Assembly (NCBI RefSeq): GCF_000172555.1
Contig: NZ_ABOX02000002.1
Span: 62,001-126,000 of the forward strand
Length of the DNA stretch: 64,000 nt
Direction of reading: 5' to 3'
Source: Pedosphaera parvula Ellin514
GTDB lineage: Bacteria > Verrucomicrobiota > Verrucomicrobiia > Limisphaerales > Pedosphaeraceae
Below, piece by piece: positions 63,754 to 64,000 of the stretch. The first letter of the stretch is position 1. Each line of letters begins with the position of its first letter. Below the pieces are notes generated by a model. The model had not been told where the DNA came from, searched no databases, and worked only from the letters and a program-made list of their open reading frames with translations. Both the position numbers and the translations under genes were made by a program.

Positions 63754-64000
63754 GATTGCATTTGGGTTTCCGTGGGTACCAGGCTCGGCAATTCTTGCAC
63801 CGGTCCCAAAGGAATTGCGACGCGCACAGTCGTGCCTTTCCCTGGGGCACTGGTAAGCACAACCTGTCCATCAAGGCGTTTAGCCCTTTCAGACATGCCC
63901 AGCAGGCCAAAATGTCCCGCCTCGGCGCCAGCGGAGTTCTCTGGAGTAAATCCCTGACCGTCATCCCGGATTTGCAGGATTACCTGTTCGGCGCCAAACT
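63750..64000 (-). CDS. Histidine kinase, C-terminal ATPase part (runs off the window)
   Basis: The reading frame is open to the window edge and has no start inside it. Its last 83 residues are the end of a HATPase domain of NarL-type sensor kinases: ILQIRDDGQGF (G1-type box), GHFGLLGMSERAKRLDGQV and SAPGKGTTVRVAIPL, then a short tail. The stop overlaps the response-regulator start by ATGA. The sensor and phospho-acceptor parts lie outside the window. Confidence 0.88.
   Translation of the reverse strand, partial: FGAEQVILQIRDDGQGFTPENSAGAEAGHFGLLGMSERAKRLDGQVVLTSAPGKGTTVRVAIPLGPVQELPSLVPTETQMQS

Overview
The window looks like a chromosomal segment of a heterotrophic Verrucomicrobiota bacterium, most likely of the Pedosphaera/Limisphaera type. 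This is inferred from gene style, not from a marker gene. The supporting features are very large secreted proteins built from autotransporter-associated beta-strand repeats, LamG-like, Ig-like and fibronectin III modules; orphan prepilin-type proteins with a C-terminal GDGH-like motif; an ECF sigma factor paired with a Ser/Thr kinase; and many glycoside hydrolases. No rRNA, intact tRNA, CRISPR array or intact insertion sequence was seen.

Layout. 0-7 kb: the end of a secreted Ig-like protein, a transposase-like remnant, a CBM9-like protein, an unusual AraC regulator fused to a GH84-type glycosidase domain, a DegT-family aminotransferase and a prepilin-like protein. 7-15.3 kb: a triplicated LamG protein, then a tight three-gene cluster (sodium:solute symporter, secreted GH84 paralogue, neutral ceramidase-like enzyme). 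15.3-18.4 kb: a parvulin-type foldase, an unknown secreted protein with a clear terminator, and a gap holding a dispersed repeat. 18.4-21.3 kb: Ser/Thr kinase plus ECF sigma factor, divergent from a 2178-residue beta-strand-repeat protein. 21.7-34.2 kb: that giant protein, a prepilin-like protein, and a beta-strand-repeat protein fused to a GH115 alpha-glucuronidase domain. A second copy of the dispersed repeat follows at 34.26 kb.

34.8-45.4 kb: a two-component system and two large secreted proteins. All three loci are interrupted by an apparent single-base frameshift (near 37320, 38012 and 43673). The last of these joins LamG/IPT/FN3 modules to a di-heme c-type oxidoreductase. 45.5-56.6 kb: what looks like a glucan-utilisation region, with a secreted GH16 plus malectin-like protein, a small secreted protein, a prepilin-like protein, and a compact operon of MFS sugar porter, GH2/GH5-like enzyme, a 1163-residue cytoplasmic phosphorylase-like protein and a small carbohydrate-binding-like protein. 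56.9-64 kb: a 1977-residue multidomain beta-helix protein and a second two-component system whose kinase runs off the window.

How the genes fit together. The gene set suggests polysaccharide and glycoconjugate degradation (GH84, GH115, GH16, GH2-like, beta-helix), uptake (SSS and MFS transporters) and sensing (AraC-GH84, two two-component systems, ECF/kinase). Most of the large secreted proteins share a C-terminal domain ending in a motif like FYRL, which may be a sorting or anchoring module. Prepilin-like genes sit next to secreted-protein genes three times, and a 19-base element recurs 30-70 bases upstream of three genes for exported or prepilin-like proteins.
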